Shown: piece after piece, positions 1 through 11,834 of the stretch
How positions within the stretch are numbered: the first letter of the stretch is position 1
Layout of the letters: each line of letters begins with the position of its first letter
NCBI GenBank assembly: GCA_030770425.1
Contig: JASJFT010000053.1
Location: 124,001-188,000 of the forward strand
Direction: 5' to 3'
Source of the DNA: Darksidea phi
Taxonomy: Eukaryota > Ascomycota > Dothideomycetes > Pleosporales > Lentitheciaceae
Length of the DNA: 64,000 nucleotides
Made by a program: the position numbers and the translations under genes
The notes under the pieces: generated by a model
Databases searched by the model: none
What the model saw: the letters and a program-made list of their open reading frames with translations, nothing else
What the model was told of the DNA's origin: nothing

Positions 1-852
1 ATGGCTCCCTGGCTCGACGGGTAGTACATCCGCTTCGTTGGTGTCTTCGACAGCTTCAAGCACGAACGCCATCACGGTGCTCGACTCCCTTCTCTTTTCA
101 ACAATACGGTACTTCCTCCACGTATTCAACTTGTGCTCCGCATATCCATACAGTCGCGTATGCTGGTCTTCCACTTCCCCTTTATCCAGCCTCTTCTGGA
201 ATTTCTCCCTAATCTCGCGGCCCAATGCTGGCAGAGTGACAATTTACTTCATCATCTCTGCATTGTCTTTCTCGAGGAAGAGATAATACATAATCCTCGC
301 GAGCGTCCATTCCGGACACGGCCGCTCCAGAAGCCGTATCATATCGCCCGCTTGAACGGTCCCTAGCTCTAGGACGCGATACAACCATCCTATTTTAAGA
401 AGTGTCTGCGCGCGGTTGGCCATATTCGCAACTTGGAATCGGTGGTTCAACTTCATGCAAGGCGAGCGAGGCTCCGATATTTCAAGCACAACCTTTCCAA
501 TGGCAATCTTATCTCCAATACACAACGTCGTTTCATCCACCTCTTTGCTGAAAAGATTCTCGCCAAAAGCGCCGGGTTTAAAGAGGTGAGCTGAGTCTGG
601 CAGTTCATTCCGCCAGAAAGAGTAATGTGCGGCGCAATATTGGTGGACGGCTTTGTCTTGGGAACGGTGCTCTAGGAAGGCGTGTTCGTCGCCGGAGACG
701 CCATTTTGGGTGATGGTGACGGCGCCGGTGAGGGCGGTCTTGAAAATCCCGGAGAGTAGCTCGGGCTTGTTGAGAAATGCTTTGATTTTGCCGGTTCGTA
801 GGTGGATTAAGGAAAAGGGCGCGAATGGGCGTGGGTTTTGAGGGTGTCTGGA
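1..852 (-). pseudogene. MOSC domain protein (YiiM-like), interrupted by an in-frame stop, runs off the window
   Basis: The minus-strand frame encodes a MOSC beta-barrel followed by the C-terminal three-helix domain of YiiM-type proteins. MOSC proteins handle sulfur or molybdenum-cofactor chemistry. The conserved Cys lies in SEPRSPCMKLNHRF near 450-470. The frame is broken by TAA at 244-246, directly after ...NAEMMK. The same frame then continues with IVTLPALGREIREKFQKRL and stays open to base 1, so the gene continues outside the window. The 20 bases after AA at the stop could only be an impossibly short intron, so a nonsense change (for example CAA to TAA) is the simplest reading. At the 5' end the frame meets TGA at 853-855, so a first exon or start is unresolved. 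It could be a pseudogene, a readthrough gene or a sequencing error. Confidence 0.7.
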
Positions 853-873
853 TCAGGTGGTGGTGGTATCCAT

Positions 874-1665
874 GCTGACCCAGACATTTCTTCAGAAACG
901 TTGATACTTCTTGTTTAGAAACGGAATATTTCAAGTGTTGAAGAAGTGAGATGCTTCGAAAGATCTTTTCAGTGGCCTTTCCGTGGAATGTGTGATTGCA
1001 GTGGTATCGTCTGGCGTCTGAGCAAGAAACGGCGTAAGCACATCCAACGTCTAGGTTAATCGGTTAGGTAGACAGAGTGCTGCTTACCATGGCTTAATAT
1101 GCGAAGAAGACGAACTCGACAGGAAGGCCTAATATATACAAGCTGTTGTGTAGATGAGCAATGTTCGGAGCTGGAGTCGAGCAGTTCGGAGAGTAGAGAG
1201 GCCGGTTCTTTAAACCGACCATTATAGCATTCCGCCCGGAGCCGAACGGTCGGCCGACGCTAACGCTTCATCTCCGAGTTTGCTTAGGATTCTGGAGTAG
1301 TCCGGTTTGAAAAGGTGGTGAGGAAAAGCGTCCGACTCCGCGATGACTAGTCATGACCATGGCGAACCATCACCATCCTTGAGTGAAAAAGCAAAATGCA
1401 TTGCATTGGGTAGGCCGTACAAAATGTTCCATCTTTCCCCTCAACGTCTGTGTATTGGGAAAGATAAGATCACATTCAACGCCAAGACTCGGCTAAACCT
1501 GCCATGTCGGTGACGTCAACAGCAGCTCACGAATGAGATAGCTCGAGCTCTTCTTCAACCACCTTGTACTCACCCTACGCACCATCGCTGCAATCCTCAA
1601 TCCTATCCACCAATTGCACGCATTACACTTCATCACAAAAACCCAGCCTCAAGCGCTCCAGAACC
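874..1665. other. intergenic region, no gene seen
   Basis: No open frame here looks coding. The stretch separates the minus-strand MOSC gene from the plus-strand gene starting at 1666 and probably holds both promoters. The only recognisable site is a CRE palindrome at 1511-1518. Confidence 0.5.
1511..1518. promoter_or_regulatory. CRE-like palindrome TGACGTCA
   Basis: A perfect ATF/CREB-type bZIP site lies about 150 bp upstream of the ATG at 1666. The match is seen directly; function is inferred from position only. Chance alone predicts about one such 8-mer in this window. Confidence 0.3.
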
Positions 1666-2094
1666 ATGTTTCACTGCAGAGTCTCGCGCCACTTCGCCCA
1701 GCGGGCAGCCATTCAGCGCTCCACCAACTTCCGCCCTTCCACCCTCGCCCTCCCGCGCTTGCTCTCCACCACGCCCACGACGCGCGCCCGAAAAGACACG
1801 CAAGATAAGGACTCGCTCAATCCACAATCGTCCGAATACTCCAAGTCTGCCGACGACGACGCGGCCTCGGGGTCAAGTGCGGCATTCGACCCGAGCACGA
1901 CCAGCCCCGAGAAAGCCGAGAAGACAAACGAGAAAGAGAGCGGTGGCAATGGCCCACTGAATGTTTCCCCTGGAAATCCGGACGTGAGCAAGCCGAGGGG
2001 CGATCAGGAGGGTGGGCCGCAAGGGAGCCCGAAGACAGGTAGTAGAAGTGGGGCTGGGGGCGCACCGAAGTCAGGCGGGAGCAAGAGTGGTTGA
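1666..2094 (+). CDS. small protein with mitochondrial-type presequence, function unknown
   Basis: This is a 142-residue ORF. I chose the ATG at 1666, rather than upstream non-ATG starts, because it begins a basic, Arg/Ser-rich presequence (MFHCRVSRHFAQRAAIQRS...) with Arg at many positions and no acidic residues for about 50 residues. That is the usual look of a matrix-targeting signal, ending near LLSTTPTTRARKD. The rest is low-complexity and probably disordered, rich in Ser, Gly, Pro, Asp and Lys, with a Gly/Ser tail. Short proteins of this layout are common and uncharacterised in Pezizomycotina. No catalytic motif is visible. A CRE-like site sits upstream. Confidence 0.6.
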   Translation: MFHCRVSRHFAQRAAIQRSTNFRPSTLALPRLLSTTPTTRARKDTQDKDSLNPQSSEYSKSADDDAASGSSAAFDPSTTSPEKAEKTNEKESGGNGPLNVSPGNPDVSKPRGDQEGGPQGSPKTGSRSGAGGAPKSGGSKSG

Positions 2095-2414
2095 GCATGG
2101 CTAAGTCATCATCGGTGAGAAGGCGCGGGCGGAGATATATCCGTTGAGCATCGAGGGTCAAGGAGCTGGATTGCATTCTTGCGTTCCTGCATGTATAATC
2201 AAGGCTTTCTCAAGGAGTAGGAACAATCGAGCAACCGGCTCGACTAGTGCACGAAATATCGCCCGAAGCCACTGTTTAAAAGTTGGCGCTTGTCCCTTGC
2301 CGTAATCGCTACACTAATGTTCGATGACAGGATCACCACCACAATTTCCAATTCTCCGAAAACCCTTCCCGTTTCACCCACTCACGCACACTCAGCCCAG
2401 TCTCACTTGTGATG

Positions 2415-4129
2415 TCAAACGCCCCAGGAGCAGCGCGTAAAGCTTGCGGCCCAAACAGTGTTTCCTGACCATGCCACCACTACAGCCGGAATGGCACCCG
2501 TGCTATCCTTGGCCAGGGGATCAGCTCCATGCTGCAATAGTACGCGAATGATGTGTATTGCTCCAGTCTCGACCGCCAATGTAGTGGTGTCGTCTGGGCT
2601 AACACAGTGACAAGGCTGTTTGCAAAGCGGCGTTGAGCATCTTGCTGATCTGATGGCCCTAGTCTTCTTTTCTCTGTCTGTGCAAGTACGGCACAGTTGC
2701 GAGTGTGGATATGTTCACCTCGTTTTCCATCAGTTTCCCGGCCAAAGAGACAATTTCGTCTTTGTTTGGATCAGAATTCGCTACGAAATGTAGCGCTGTC
2801 CAGCCTTCGTCCGTTGCAACCATCGCATTAGCCCCACGAGGCAAGAGGAGCCGGCTTAAATGATGAGCTTCTGCATCTTTACCGGCTGCGAAGATCGGCG
2901 GAGTCCATCCACTTGCCGTATGCTCGTTGACATCGAAATGGGCGTCTAGCAGCGCCTCCGCTATCTCGCACTTACCGTACCCCTCCAACATGCGTACCTC
3001 ATGCAACAGGCCCCCGCCATACCCTTTGATGAGTGCGCCATCTGCTGGCATTACGCCTTTCTCTAGACAGGACTTCAACAACGGTAAGTTCCAGTGTTTC
3101 ACCCACAAATGCAACAGTATATCCCTTCGTGATCCTTAGCATAAACATCCGCCCCATACTCAACCCACAGCCTGACGCCCACGTCATTCGCATGTCGAAA
3201 AATCAATCTGCCAAAACTTCTCCGAGGAGCAATACGCAACGGCGCCCACCCATTCCGTTCTTTAGCACCAACATTCGCGCCCCTTCCCAGCAATCTCATC
3301 GCCTCAATCTCGCACGGCCGAAATGAAACCTGACACACCAATGAACATAGGTTCGCCTTCATACCAGCTTCAAGAAAGACCTCGATGATCCTTGCTACTT
3401 TCTGCGATGGGTTGAGTGTCCAGTTGCCGACGATATAGCAGTCTCTGAAGGTGTTTAGGCCGTTTTGGACGGCAGCGTTGAGCACTTCCTTTAGCATTTC
3501 TTGAGAAGCGAAAACTTGCTAGTAAGGCTGATACGGTCTCGGGCGACTAAAGTCGAGCCCCACTTATTAATGCCCCGTCTTTCTCCTCTTCAATCCTTGC
3601 ATCACTCTAAGCGAGCCTCCCAAGCGGCTGCTTCAAGCAACCCCGCGATCTCCCACTCTCTATCTTCGTCATACTCTTCACATCCCTCTCAATATAACCA
3701 TTACGCTTCACACCAGCATCCCAAAGCTCGCAACTCTTTCCTTTCATACCGCACTGCCATGTGGAGCAAATTCTCTGCCGAGTGTCCGTCGATTTTCCCA
3801 TCCTCGGGCGTTAAAAGCCTCAGGGTCGGCGCCGAGGAGGAGAAGGGTGAGGATGGAAGGGAGTTGGTTACAGGCGATGGCGATCTGACGGGGAGTGCCG
3901 TACATAAGCTCGCCGGGGTCATGGCCGGCAGCTATAAACTCCTTTAAAGTGTTGTATTGCCGCAGCAGGCGGCGTTGTAGAGGTCGTAGGTAAGCGCTTC
4001 GAGGTAGTTGTCGACGAGGTCGGTGGATGGTGGTGGCGTGGCATGCTGGCGGTATGAAATTTTATCGATTGAGCGGACGAGTGGGATGGGGAAATTGATG
4101 CCGAGGAACAAAAGGAGGCTGTGGTTCAT
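2415..4129 (-). pseudogene. ankyrin-repeat protein gene, frameshifted relic
   Basis: Several minus-strand frames carry ankyrin-repeat signatures that follow one another in order but in different frames. From the ATG at 4129 they are: a leader ending ...YDLYNAACCGNT; after a frameshift near 3950, LKEFIAAGHDPGELMYGTP and LTLLLLGADPEAFNARGW; repeats at 3099-3497 (LLGRGANVGAKERNGWAPL, EYGADVYAKDHEG); another shift near 3115; repeats at 2659-3114 (LLPRGANAMVATDEGWTAL); and a last unit IHIIRVLLQHGADPLAKDS before TGA at 2415-2417. Frame changes near 3950, 3720 and 3115, plus internal stops around 3520-3700, rule out one intact product. Introns could explain some of the shifts but not all. Confidence 0.65.
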
Positions 4130-4683
4130 AAAAGAACCCTGAGTGCCTCAAGCAGCGACATGTCGCATCGTGTCGGAGTGACACATTTGCACTCGAGTAT
4201 GTGATATTATAACTCTTGTATATCTATCTGGAGCCTCGACGACCGATACATCAATTCCGACCACAGACTCATTTACACAAGGCGGGGCCCGCCACCTACC
4301 AGAATCCCTAGGTTGCTAAGCCGTATATTCAGGAGCCCACGGTCGATGGCTGAGCGTATTGGTTCGCGGAAGCAGGCAAACTTTTCGCGTCACTAGGCAG
4401 CAGCATTTCGTGGGGCTGTGCAGTGGCCAGCCGCTCGGCGACCCCGCATCCACTACATGATTGGCCGAAAGTTTTCTGAGTGTCAGCATCCCCATTACAG
4501 GAAGCTGATGCGATCTTCTAACTAGCTTTCTACGACACGGACAACTGGGAAGGGAACGCATCATGAATTTTAAGAAATTTCATTTTATTTAGAACGATAT
4601 CTCCCTCATATTTTCATAGCAATATATACGGTCTGAGCCCGATGATTGTAATGAGTGCTCGATACTTCAAACCCCATCTCCCT
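4130..4683. other. intergenic, nothing recognised
   Basis: There are only short, non-conserved-looking frames in this roughly 550-bp stretch. No repeat or RNA gene is recognised. Confidence 0.4.
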
Positions 4684-5139
4684 TTATTCTTTCGGCGATT
4701 CCGCGGCAACACCACTCGACTTTGCATCCGTATTCGTGCCTGGAACATCCGGCCACTGGATCTTATGCGTCACCGCATATTCTCCATTCTCTATCTCCGG
4801 TAACGAACGAAAGAGATTGTTGAACAGACAAACGCTCAAACCATCTTCAGGCAGCGTCGGATACGCTTCCGGTCGCCAATTGTCCAACTCGTCAGGCGCC
4901 ACATCTCTTACTTTAACTCCAAGGATGATGTGGCTGAATGCCGTGCAACCAAGGTCGCCGGCGTTGCAAGTCCATGTATGCCTTTCACCGAAAGTTCTGC
5001 AAGGGACATTGTACCGTTCAAGCTTGCGAAGAAAATGTACCTCTGTTCATAAAGCTGCCTCTAAGCGTGGACGATATTTAACAGAATGGCAACGAGAGAC
5101 TTTTTGCGAGATTGCAGAGGTAAAGACAGTGGCAAACAT
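4684..5139 (-). CDS. possible small secreted-type protein, exon structure unresolved
   Basis: The 3' part (4684 to about 5030) reads as a coherent frame with Cys-bearing text (VPCRTFGERHTWTCNAGDLG) and an acidic, proline-rich end (PEAYPTLPEDGLSVCLFN). It has no ATG of its own and is closed upstream by TGA. A short frame with an ATG at 5139 (MFATVFTSAISQ...) could be a first exon holding a signal peptide, joined by an intron between about 5035 and 5100. I cannot fix the junction. I do not recognise the family. It may also be a gene fragment. Confidence 0.35.
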
Positions 5140-5323
5140 GTGAACAAAAGAGAGACACGCCACTCAACCTTTACGGCCGCCATGAACCGCACAATCCCCA
5201 GCAATTACCTGACCTAAACCGGCAATACAAAAACTTTTTGTAATGAAAAACGTCGATAAATACCGTGTCTGCGAAAGCCGCATGACCTTACATCAAAGGC
5301 CCACTTCTCTTCTCCGCAAACAA

Positions 5324-7938
5324 TCAGGTCGGCATAGGGATGTTGTAATCAAACACCGGCAAAGTCTCAGGCACCATGCTCCTTATGACCCTGTAGTTAG
5401 TATGGAAAGGATCCAACAATAAATCGTTGCGTTGCGTACGCGGAGGGGTAGTCACGCGGAATCCATTCGCCTGCGTGTCGACGTCGAGCTCATTACGATA
5501 CCGCGGGTTCTGGTACACCTGCGGCCTGAAGAGGGCTGCCATTGAGAAACCGTTCAAGTAGCCGTCATTGTAGAGACTCGCCAACCAGTCGTGGATATCA
5601 TCGTACGGCGGACCTGTGGTGCTTGCGGTTGGACCAACCGGGATGTAGTAGTTAGACGGACATGCGTAGACTGATCGATCGTTGTATCCGCTGGTACCGC
5701 TACCGTGCTCGGCTTGACTGACCCGCCAGTAAGGACCATCGTTCAGGCCTATAGTGGCCATCGCGGAGTGAAACATCGATATGGCTGCCTGGTCGCGAGA
5801 TGAGTTAGGACATGCGTGCGGCTAGAGCTCCCTCAGGCGACATTGATGACTTACGACATGGACGTACGTGTGATCGTTAAAAAGGCTGAACATTGGGGCT
5901 TGGGAATTAAAGTGCATGTGAAAGACAACCCATCGCGCACGTATGTTGGAACTTGGTCGGTTTGGTCTTTGGTCTCGATACATGTCGAGACGCAGGCTCT
6001 GATCGGTTTGTGCATCCCACTGCCCAGGAGTCGGCCCGATCCAGTAGGCAAGTTCGAGCATTGGTCTTTGGACTACGCGTCAGTTGAATTCTCGCCAGTG
6101 CTCGCGCCCAGAAATAGGAAATACAGTAGGAGTGAATGGCTAAAGTCCATGAGTCCAGACGGATTATTGGAAAGTGGGTGAGACAGGAGACACTCTTACC
6201 CTGGTTCTTGGCGACCTCGAGAGCCTTGATACCACATCCACCTTGCATAATGCAAACTCAAGTGTCCTGAGATGACCATTAGTTAATCGAGGCTTTTGAG
6301 AAGGAATGTCAACTATGCCATTAAGGCTAAGACTCACCCTGGTGAATACCGGCGACGATGCGTCCGAAGGTGGGGGGTACTATAGCATTGTTGTACACTG
6401 GAGGAACAGGGGAAATATGGGCGTCCGAGAGCAAATATCTTCGCTTGATTCCGGCGGTCGTATTCATGTTGCTCGTCTCATTCCATGACGGCGGCTGTGC
6501 CTGCGATGAGTTGGAGCCCATACCGTCCTGAGCGATTGCATGTCCACCAAAGTCCACACAAATTCGGGATTTCTTCTCGTCTACCATTCTCCGGCTCCAA
6601 GCCTGCATATCGTATACAATCTCGGAAATGATAGCCTCCGGGTCCTCGAGCGGCCGATTCCTGATGTATTCCCTGATTTCAGAGTGGGATAATCCTGGTC
6701 GCCCTCGCGCGACCATGTGGTCAAATATTTCGATTTCCTTGTTAAGCTTTTCCCCGACCATGTGATTGGCTAGCGTGGAAACGAGAAGGAGGGCAACCAA
6801 TGTTCCAGATGTCTCGCATTTCGATTGAAGAGTCGTGGCGGCAGAAAATGGTTCAATATTTTGGGCCAAGGTTTCTAGGGCCACTGCTCCCTTGGGCTGA
6901 TAGCTGCACGATAGTGTCAGCATACTGTCTTCATGCGTGATACAAGTACACACTCTTTAAACGCTACCCAAGACCACGAGGGGCATTGATCGGTTCCACC
7001 ATACTGCCCAAAACTTCATGCTGTCAGCGATGGCACAGAGAGCAGCCGTGTTCAATACTTACAATTCTGCAGCCATTCGGAATTCTGCAACTTCTTTCGT
7101 CCAACTTGGCTCTTTCGGGGGCGGCGGCGGTGGTGGAGCTTCTCCTGCACAACAATACGCTGATTCACCCTTCTTACAACCTGATCGGTGTATGCCCAAC
7201 CTGATATGCCCACGTGGACATGAAGGTTCACAAACATCTTTAGGCATGAGATTCGTTTCCTTGGTATACCAACGGCAATTCTTGAACGCCGATGGCACAT
7301 CTCTACAACAGTAGGCCTCCGAACCTGCAAATATCAGTGAGGCACTGTATGAACGCAGAAAATCACTCACCAGACCTACAAGGCCGATCACCCCCAGACC
7401 CAGAACTTGAGGCGAATACAAAATCGGGAAACCCGCTGGGGCAAGTTGCCGGGCGGCCAGATCTTGCGCAAGACGGTGGGCTACCCGCCCAGGCACAGTG
7501 AGAATAAGCTAGAACTCCGAGTGAAATTGAGCAACATGCGCTCTGGTGAGATTCTTTGCATCCCATACCCAATGTACCCACTTCTACTTCGCTGGGACCG
7601 CAACCGCCTTTACAGATACCGGTGTCTCTGTGTCCGCGCCATGTGCAGACTGGCTGCTGGATTTCAACTGGGCAGCAGAATTGCGATAGACCCACTCCAC
7701 CGCAGTGAGTGTGGTCCCATATCTTTTCGTCTTTAGCGCCCAGATTGCGCGCTACCGGAACGTATCCAGGGGCGCATTGCTCGTTGCAATTTGTCCATCG
7801 GCAGGTGAGGGCAGTAAGATCGATGCCTGCGGTTTGGATATCGGCGAGACTCAGGTCCGGGGTGATGGCTGCGCCCAAAGCTTGAAGAGACGCTTCGGCG
7901 GCTATTAGAAGAAAGAGAATAGACCTCATGATCAGCAT
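5324..7938 (-). CDS. secreted Cys-rich protein resembling the C-terminal region of killer-toxin-like GH18 chitinases
   Basis: The start is at 7938 (or 7929). The N-terminus is a signal peptide (MRSILFLLIAAEASLQALG), followed directly by Cys-rich segments such as LTCRWTNCNEQCAPGY, HCGGVGLSQFCCP and SAYCCAGE with a poly-Pro stretch. Exon 1 is 7371-7938; intron 7325-7370 (46 bp, GTGAGT...GCAG) restores CRSG-SEAYCC. Later exons, joined by consensus introns near 7070, 6330, 6180 and 5800, encode a helical stretch (about 6330-6900), then LELAYWIGPTPGQWDAQTD and RWVVFHMHF, and the last exon (5324-5776) ending PVFDYNIPMPT. In large fungal class V chitinases this part follows a GH18 catalytic domain. 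No GH18 domain or DxxDxDxE motif is present here, so the product is unlikely to cut chitin. A splice near 6950-7060 is unresolved. Confidence 0.6.
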
Positions 7939-10900
7939 GAAGCGATAAGGAGTTAAAACTTCAAGCGTACTCGAAAGCAAGCACCAGGAGTAGCAGGATC
8001 TATAACTGAATATGTATGAGCGCAATTGATTTTACACATAATCGAAAAGTAGCATTTTTTCCCATGGGTGCTGAGGACGATACGTCGTGATTGAGCGGCT
8101 GACCTGACACGGAACCCGTGCGGTACCCAATGTTTGTTGATCAAAATACATACCCGTGTATTGTGCAACCATCGTCCGTCGCGGAGCCAATCTTTGCTAT
8201 TTAGCCGTCGTCACGAGATAGCTCGTTCTATGGACGGGTGTGACGTGACGTCGCAAGAGTCTGCGTAATCTGCGACTTAGCTAGCGAATCCGGAGAGAAG
8301 TTAGTTGCACACGAGATGGAAGTAACCTCACCCATCGCGGGTGTAGTGTGATCGCTCTGTCCCGGCTGCTAGTCCGACCGCAATGCACTGATAACAATAA
8401 AAGCGAACGGTACAAACACATCTACCGGTGAACAAACTGTGCGCATGAGTCGAGTATTGCGGTTGATGGTTGGGCTCGATGCACTCCCACTGTTAACGGA
8501 AGGCCGTTGTGACTTGAAGGCGATGTTCACGTAGTTTATCCGGAGGGAATTAGTGCCTGATATCTCTACCTAGATGATGGCTGTCTCGCGGTTGCGACAC
8601 AATTTTTTTCTAAAATCGGACAGCCGCTGTTGACAAGTTACGCGATTTATGCCCAATGCAAACAAGTCGAAAACACCGTTCTATAATTTTCACGTATGCT
8701 CAAAACTCCAATGAAGATGGTGATGAAAATGTAGTTGATGACCGCCATGACTCCTTCCAACAGCGCCAGTTTTTTATCCCATTAACCCTACACGGTTCCC
8801 ACACCCAGACCGCACAATGAGAGCTTCGTCAAATGCGTGACGGTAACTCTTTACCCGCATCACCCCCTTCAGCCGTCTCCGTGACATTTCCCACCACCAC
8901 TTCCGCTCAATTCCCCATACCCGTTTTCCTGCTTCCATATGGTCACTCACCCGGCTCCCGAACCTAGGTCTGGTAATCAGCATTCCGCTTATCATTGTTT
9001 AATATAGCAAGAAAGCTCAATGGCCAGAGGCAGTTCGTAAGCCAATCGTGATCGCCTCGGGTGGCGGGTCGCCCGTACGCAAAACTCGTCTAAAACCTTA
9101 CCTATAGAAGAAGTCCGGGTTGTGACCACGTTGTGTGCCATAAGCAGCCCCGGGTTGTGTTTCCGCGCGTTACAATTTTAATGGCGTGTAGCTATTTGGA
9201 GAATGAAGGCTGCTCAAAAGCTCTATAGACTGTAGCATCCGGGATGTTGTTCAACCCCGGAAGAACTGGTACACAATCATCTCATGACATTCGATATGTG
9301 CGATACATTAGAAGACCATGAAAGGTGGTTCATGAGAACAATGCGGCTGTGTGAGGGTGTAGATCGAGAGCGTTTACCCGTGAAAGGTAGTGGCCATAGA
9401 TCGCGTCCTCCATTTAGCCAGCGGATGGCACAGAGCACGATGGGTCGACTATCATCGGGGCCACCCGAGACATATGGTGAATTCACTGATGTTGGTCCGA
9501 AATGTCTATTCATATGGTCTGCCTCGTGCTGTTCTGGCTTTTTACCCAGGATCGTAGGCCCGTAGGTTGCAATTCAGGTTAATTTGGGCTATGTTGCCCA
9601 CGGATGGGCTCTGGGTGGCGCTATATTGAAGGATGTTGTATAGGTGAAAAAGAAACGCGCGTTCACCTCGCCGTATTTCGGCTATTGTTTTCAGTTCATT
9701 CTTGCGCACCGATCTTGTACTCCTTTTTCGACTACCGCAAGCGCATGGATGCCACTAGTCTCGGCTGTGCACATTAGGCGACCCGGCGCCTTCCGGCTTC
9801 TGCAGCCCCTTTGAACCAACCTATTTCAACAAGGTCCTTGCACGAGCATCTCTCAAGGCAGGCTTAGACAGGTTATCGTCCATGTCGCCTCCTGACACCT
9901 CTCTCTATCTTCCTTGATAGCACTTACAGTCAGCGCAACGATTGGTAGTGTTCGTACTTGTTTATCGAATATATCACTGTCATTACAGATTGTGTGCATA
10001 GCTTTGTGTTTATTTAGAACCGCCGTCCAACAGTCCATAGCACAGCATCGGGGTAACGCTGTTCTGATTGCTTGCAGGGATAGTCAGGGCGTTTCTTGTC
10101 CGCCACATGCGGTAGGTACGGCGTAGCTTAGTTTCGTTAGGTCCTGGGTGAGACAGTGCAGGGGAGACGGGCCTTTTGCCCTCATATTCATTGCAGGGTC
10201 TGTTCTCCGGGTTAATACGGCGGGCCTCGGGAGATTCCGCCTATCCGCAAATTTCGGCCCCGCGGGGCAGCAGTGTTCTCTTGAAACAGGCCGCCTGGTG
10301 GCCTATCATAGACTGGAAATGGTATGTTGCATGTCGCAGTCGTGTCTCTCCCTAGAGTAGACTGTAGCATGATGCGACCGCCCATGAGTTCGACAAGCTG
10401 TCTGCAAATTACCCGACTTGGTCGGGTACCTCCTTGTAGCCTTGCCGTAGAGCTATCTGCTTGATGGAACGGGTTGAAGAGTGACTCCGTTGTTTCTTTT
10501 CAATACTCGCTTCGCTGTCGTGCACGACAAATTGCATACTGGCAGTTCTAGCGTCTGGTTCAGGCATCTGTACGTTCAGACCAATGCCACCTTGACCTGC
10601 TTGCTGGTATCTATTATGGAAGTGTACCAGCGAAGTACCGTCTCAAGCATCTTGGGAGGGCTGAGCCCGAATCAGCATGCAGTTGTACGTTCCGTTCCAG
10701 CCTTTTGGATAACTTGCTTGATGCGTCTAGTGCGGGACCTTCGTTCCGCAATACGTCCGCCCAAGACTCTGTCATTGCGACTGTGTCATCTGGGTGCATG
10801 GATGCTAACCATCCACTACCAAGGCTTTGGTTCAGTTCCGATAATCGATACCACGATACCGAGAGACTGAGCCTTAGCCATCTGCGTCCCGAGTCACCAT

Positions 10901-11834
10901 GATGTAGGGAATTGTTTCAGCAGTCATCACAGAAGCACTCAGCGTCGGGGCCTCAAATCCCGGACTCGCCTTCAATGATAATCTCCATAAGATCTCGCGG
11001 GATGGATAGGCGATGGAGGGAGATGGAGTTTCAATAGACCATGGAAAGCCATTTACCGTCTCTCAGACTCCGGTTGATGGTTTTGATGTTGGTCGAAGAG
11101 ATCAGGAGTTTCGAGCAAATGTGACTGGAGAACTCCGCTCTTCCCTGCTAGAAGTCAGCGAATATTCGTTTGAGCTCTGATCATAGTAGATGCCTGGTGG
11201 AATCATGCGTGCCCGCTATACCGTTCCACGAGTCGTTTCGACCGACGTAGACATCATTCGCCGCAATGAACACTTCTGCAGCTTCTTCATTCCAGAATTT
11301 GCCTGCTTCTTGAGGGCCTTCACTTGCGGAGAGGTGATAGAGTTGGCTGTAGTCATCTTGCTTGGTGTCATTGGTATTCAGTGTGCACTTGTATTCGAGC
11401 TATTGTGATTGGCTGCTCGGGCCAGCCGATCGTAATAAATAACCGCGCAGTGTGGCCTTCCAGATGTCGCCATCTCGGGATAGGTATTATACAAACGTAC
11501 ATAGTCTTATCTGCTAGCACACATCAAGCCTTCTTTGTTAAGCTTCCTAGTTACGACGCTGCAGCATTTAATGTTCTATAAAGGCCGAAACTACTCCGTT
11601 CGGTCATTGCAATTAATTCACTTACTCGTAACTATAACTATTAAGTGCGCGCTATTTTCTTGTGTCAAAGTGCAACTGAACCAGACGGACATCCCTCCGG
11701 CCGTCGATATAACCCCCGCAGGGGGGTACCATGACGTCAACAGGATAGCCGCGCGTACATAATGTCCACATCCCGGAAGGAAAAGACAAGGGAAAGACCC
11801 CAATTCCTTGTCAATCTCCTTTTCAAACACGAAT
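7939..11834. other. 3.9-kb gene-free stretch
   Basis: No frame in this interval is supported by family likeness, coherent splicing or composition. ORFs of 60-130 codons occur on both strands and look random. No terminal repeats, transposase motif, tRNA or satellite was recognised. A CRE palindrome is at 11732-11739. Confidence 0.45.
11732..11739. promoter_or_regulatory. CRE-like palindrome TGACGTCA
   Basis: A perfect 8-bp bZIP palindrome lies about 95 bp upstream of the start of the decayed DJ-1/Hsp31 gene. Hsp31-like genes are often stress-induced, so the position is suggestive, but no function is shown. Confidence 0.3.

Noticed and set aside
605..934. 109-codon minus ORF upstream of the MOSC gene
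   Set aside because: Its text is the MOSC coding sequence read in the wrong frame (Arg/Pro-rich shadow); the homologous text is in another frame.
1817..2176. 119-codon minus ORF opposite the small mitochondrial-type protein
   Set aside because: Antisense to a better-supported gene with a targeting sequence.
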